From Nitrosopumilus sp. (lineage in GTDB: Archaea; Thermoproteota; Nitrososphaeria; Nitrososphaerales; Nitrosopumilaceae): DNA of 64,000 nt. This document shows positions 62,273 to 64,000 of this stretch, in pieces. The translations under genes were made by a program, and so were the position numbers. Numbering within the stretch: the first letter of the stretch is position 1; each line of letters begins with the position of its first letter. Under the pieces are notes generated by a model, which was not told the DNA's origin, did not search any database, and saw only the letters and a program-made list of their open reading frames with translations. The stretch covers positions 95,374 through 159,373 of the forward strand of contig NZ_JAILWC010000004.1 in NCBI RefSeq assembly GCF_025699125.1, given 5' to 3'.

Positions 62273-62448
62273 TTATTCCAAAGAATCATTCTTCGACAGT
62301 TCTTGTTTTATTGTTGTTGGAAACTTCATTACCCCTCTGTGCCAAAAGTTATACTCTGGCATCTCGTCTCTGTCAAACGTATGTTCCTTGACATCTTGGA
62401 ATATCTGCAATTCATGTTCAGCCAGATTCTCAAGAAGATAGTTTTCAT
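62273..62448 (-). pseudogene. frameshifted small ORF (58 aa if corrected)
   Basis: ATG 62448 starts MKT in one frame, while the coding-like frame reads NYLLENLAEHELQIFQDVKE and continues HTFDRDEMPEYNFWHRGVMK to TAA at 62273. The 176-bp span is one base short of 59 codons; one extra A in the AAAA after ATG would join the two. No family recognised. The 62029-62272 stretch before it holds nothing I can identify. Confidence 0.45.
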
Positions 62449-63016
62449 TTTCTCTTTTTCCAAATTAACAAGATCATACCGAGCATAAATAGACCACCAA
62501 TTACAAACCAAAGCCATTCTGGGGGTTGTTCAGCAGTAAAGAATTCTATTGGCCCTTCAGCGATTATTTTTTGGCAAACACCATCGACCAATATTACTTC
62601 AGGACTCTCACACAGGGCTTTGACTTGTGGTGTAGGTTCAGGCTCTGGCTCTATTTTCGATATGTCAAGAATTGCAACATAATCTGGTTTTTCAGTGCTG
62701 ATGGGATGCGGTTGTACATCAATTAGAGTAATTGTGTACGGGTCATGTATGTGAGAGGATAACCAATTTCAAAACCTCCTCCAATTTTGTGAGTTTGGTT
62801 GCTAGTGTGAATCATGGCTGAAACTTTTCCTTCCCAAAGACATGTCACATCCAAAGGACAGCGCGAATCTTCTACATCATAAAAATACATATCTAAATCC
62901 TCATAGTGAACGGTTTCGCCAAATTTTATTTTGATTTCTTCTGCAGAGGATTTAGTTGCAACTGGAATCAATACAAGTGCAAATATTCCAATGATTATCA
63001 AAAGCCTAGGTTTCAT
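62445..63016 (-). pseudogene. frameshifted secreted, C-terminally anchored protein
   Basis: Starts at ATG 63016 with a signal peptide (LLIIIGIFALVLIPVATKSS) and runs in frame to YPLTYMT, then stops at 62723. The next frame continues YTITLIDVQPHPISTEKPDY and ends with a membrane anchor (PPEWLWFVIGGLFMLGMILL) and basic tail at 62445. The 572-bp span is one base short of 191 codons; one extra C in ACCCG would restore it. Cys in SRCPLDVTC suggest a disulfide. It overlaps the next upstream gene by 4 bp. Confidence 0.7.
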
Positions 63017-63366
63017 TTTGGTATTCCTAACTTTTCATTGATTCTTTTTGCAATTTCTTCACTGTTTGTAGTCTCCAAGATTATCTTAGAGTAAAAATTG
63101 GATTTTAGAACCAATACAAGAAAGTTATTTTTTCTTCTTTTAATATAACAGAACTGTTTTTGTGTGCCGCAAAGAAACGTGCCAAGCTCAATTAGTTTTG
63201 GAAAATTCGTTCCTGCAAGCTTGAAGCCTGCAATCTGATGTGGAGGTTCAGAGAATGCAGACACAATGTTCTCATATGGAATGTAAAATGATGTCTTGGC
63301 AGAGCCAAGCATTTCTAAAATGTTAAGATTGATTCGCATATGATCATCAAAGAGAATTATTTTCAT
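63013..63366 (-). CDS. hypothetical protein (117 aa)
   Basis: 117 residues, mainly beta: MKIILFDDHMRINLNILEML, NIVSAFSEPPHQIAGFKLAG, NFLVLVLKSNFYSKIILE. The pattern resembles small PH-like/bPH folds, but I cannot assign one. No signal peptide. Overlaps the CAP-like gene upstream by 20 bp and the pseudogene downstream by 4 bp, so these form one transcription unit. Confidence 0.6.
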   Translation of the reverse strand: MKIILFDDHMRINLNILEMLGSAKTSFYIPYENIVSAFSEPPHQIAGFKLAGTNFPKLIELGTFLCGTQKQFCYIKRRKNNFLVLVLKSNFYSKIILETTNSEEIAKRINEKLGIPK

Positions 63367-63919
63367 CTTCTACCCCACATACATATTGCAACACATAGAA
63401 TTTCTCTGTAGACATCGCAATACCGATTCCGATTTTAGAGGCATCAGGATGAAAGATTGTTTCATAGTTGTTTGGATCAGATATTGAGAAATTCATGTAA
63501 TAGTCAATAAAAGGTTCCATATCATCAGGATATCTTGTATGAAGAGAACCAAACGCCATACCGTTTACATTTGCAGGTTTGTCGTCATTACCAACACAAA
63601 TGTACCCATATGATTTTACAACTTCATCTACATCTTCATTTGTAATTTTTTCAAACTCTTCAGGGTCGGCATTTGCAATTCTTACAACCTCTCGGTAAGC
63701 AATATCACTCAGTTCATGGTCCATGTTTATGGCACGAAGGTTTTTTTCAGCCCTGTTTTCATTAATCCAATCAAGGAATCTGTTCTTCATAAGTTCAGCA
63801 TCAAGAAATTCCGTTCTTGTCATAGGTTCACGAGGTTCATGAAGACCTATTATTGCAAAGGATATTCCTAGAAAGGATATTGTAATTACTATTGAGATTA
63901 TGAGAATTTTATTTTTCAT
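63347..63919 (-). CDS. secreted CAP/SCP-like protein
   Basis: 190 residues from ATG 63919 (MKNKILIISIVITISF), a signal/anchor helix. The body fits a CAP (cysteine-rich secretory/SCP-like) domain: FLDWINENRAEKNLRAINMD, HELSDIAYREVVRIA, a middle with VNGMAFGSLHTRYP, and a FHPDASKIGIGIAMSTEKFY end. CAP proteins are extracellular with varied roles. Its start overlaps the stop of the upstream gene (63916-63919), so they are co-translated. Confidence 0.7.
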   Translation of the reverse strand: MKNKILIISIVITISFLGISFAIIGLHEPREPMTRTEFLDAELMKNRFLDWINENRAEKNLRAINMDHELSDIAYREVVRIANADPEEFEKITNEDVDEVVKSYGYICVGNDDKPANVNGMAFGSLHTRYPDDMEPFIDYYMNFSISDPNNYETIFHPDASKIGIGIAMSTEKFYVLQYVCGVEDENNSL

Positions 63920-64000
63920 TTTCTTTTTCTCCAAATAACAAAACCAATTGCAAATCCCACAATTGCAAAGATACTGGCAATTGTAATAACAAAATAAGAT
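63916..64000 (-). CDS. C-terminal membrane-anchor fragment of a protein cut by the window end
   Basis: Only the last 27 residues are visible: one hydrophobic helix (ITIASIFAIVGFAIGFVIW) and the basic end RKRK, stop at 63916. The pattern is like the C-terminal anchor of the frameshifted neighbour at 62445. Its stop overlaps the CAP-like start (ATGA). Confidence 0.6.
   Translation of the reverse strand, partial: SYFVITIASIFAIVGFAIGFVIWRKRK

Noticed and set aside
62220-62517. Additional short frames around 62.2-62.5 kb as separate genes
   Set aside because: They lie in frames that cross the two frameshifted genes and give Cys/Phe/Ser-rich, non-conserved-looking peptides.
62445-62560. PEF-CTERM/archaeosortase sorting signal
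   Set aside because: There is a C-terminal TM helix and basic tail, but the sequence before it is PPEW, not PEF, so a sorting signal cannot be claimed.

Overview
The window reads as chromosome of a marine ammonia-oxidising archaeon (Nitrososphaerota/Thaumarchaeota, close to Nitrosopumilus). This rests on low GC, many leaderless genes with a TATA-like box about 25 bp upstream of ATG/TTG/GTG, archaeal information-processing genes (uL16/L10e, exosome Rrp4/Rrp41/Rrp42, SBDS, Rpo3, uL13, uS9, L37Ae, Pcc1), coenzyme F420 synthesis (CofE), and the secreted SWIKNNAGWW repeat module that I associate with this phylum. No rRNA is present. Two tRNA genes are present: Glu(CTC) and Gly(GCC).

Layout. 1-9.9 kb: chromosomal accessory genes (ABC exporter, PRC-barrel protein, F420/FMN-type oxidoreductase, membrane-anchored HTH regulator facing a secreted beta-propeller, TPR protein, secreted repeat protein, cysteine-rich microproteins). 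10.0-24.1 kb: a mobile region at the 3' end of tRNA-Glu. 24.2-28.5 kb: PLD-like protein, tRNA-splicing endonuclease subunit, uL16, tRNA-Gly, CPA2 antiporter. 28.5-37 kb: coiled-coil protein, GT2 glycosyltransferase, ferredoxin, two rhodaneses, NAD kinase, Nob1, XPF-type nuclease. 37-43.7 kb: the archaeal prefoldin/Pcc1/L37Ae/exosome/SBDS cluster facing the Rpo3-L18e-L13-S9 cluster. 43.7-47.5 kb: two complete isopropylmalate-isomerase-type pairs in tandem. 47.5-60 kb: release-factor-like GGQ protein, CofE, 2-oxoacid:ferredoxin oxidoreductase, hydroxyacid dehydrogenase, L-2-hydroxyglutarate oxidase. 60-64 kb: ribbon-helix-helix protein, histone-H1-like protein, secreted small proteins.

The most interesting region is 10067-24142. 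It contains a complete casposon (10081-21984, 11.9 kb) with a Cas1 casposase, a wHTH partner, a family B (protein-primed type) DNA polymerase, an HNH nuclease and a basic HTH protein. It is bounded by about 34-bp imperfect terminal inverted repeats and by perfect 14-bp target-site duplications (AGCATTACATTTTT), the first four bases of which are the tRNA-Glu 3' end. Directly abutting its right duplication is a second element (21999-24128, 2.1 kb) with related terminal repeats. That element has no casposase and carries one cargo gene, a CBS-TrkH cation transporter; its outer duplication is decayed. A further inverted copy of the right end lies inside the first element at 20962-20994. Together these suggest serial insertion of autonomous and non-autonomous casposon-type elements at one tRNA target, with membrane, signalling and NDT/TIR-like genes as cargo.

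Three apparent single-base deletions, two of them at A-runs and one at a C-run, break otherwise conserved reading frames (DUF6659-like gene near 21.5 kb; two genes near 62.3-63.0 kb). They could be real pseudogenes or assembly errors.
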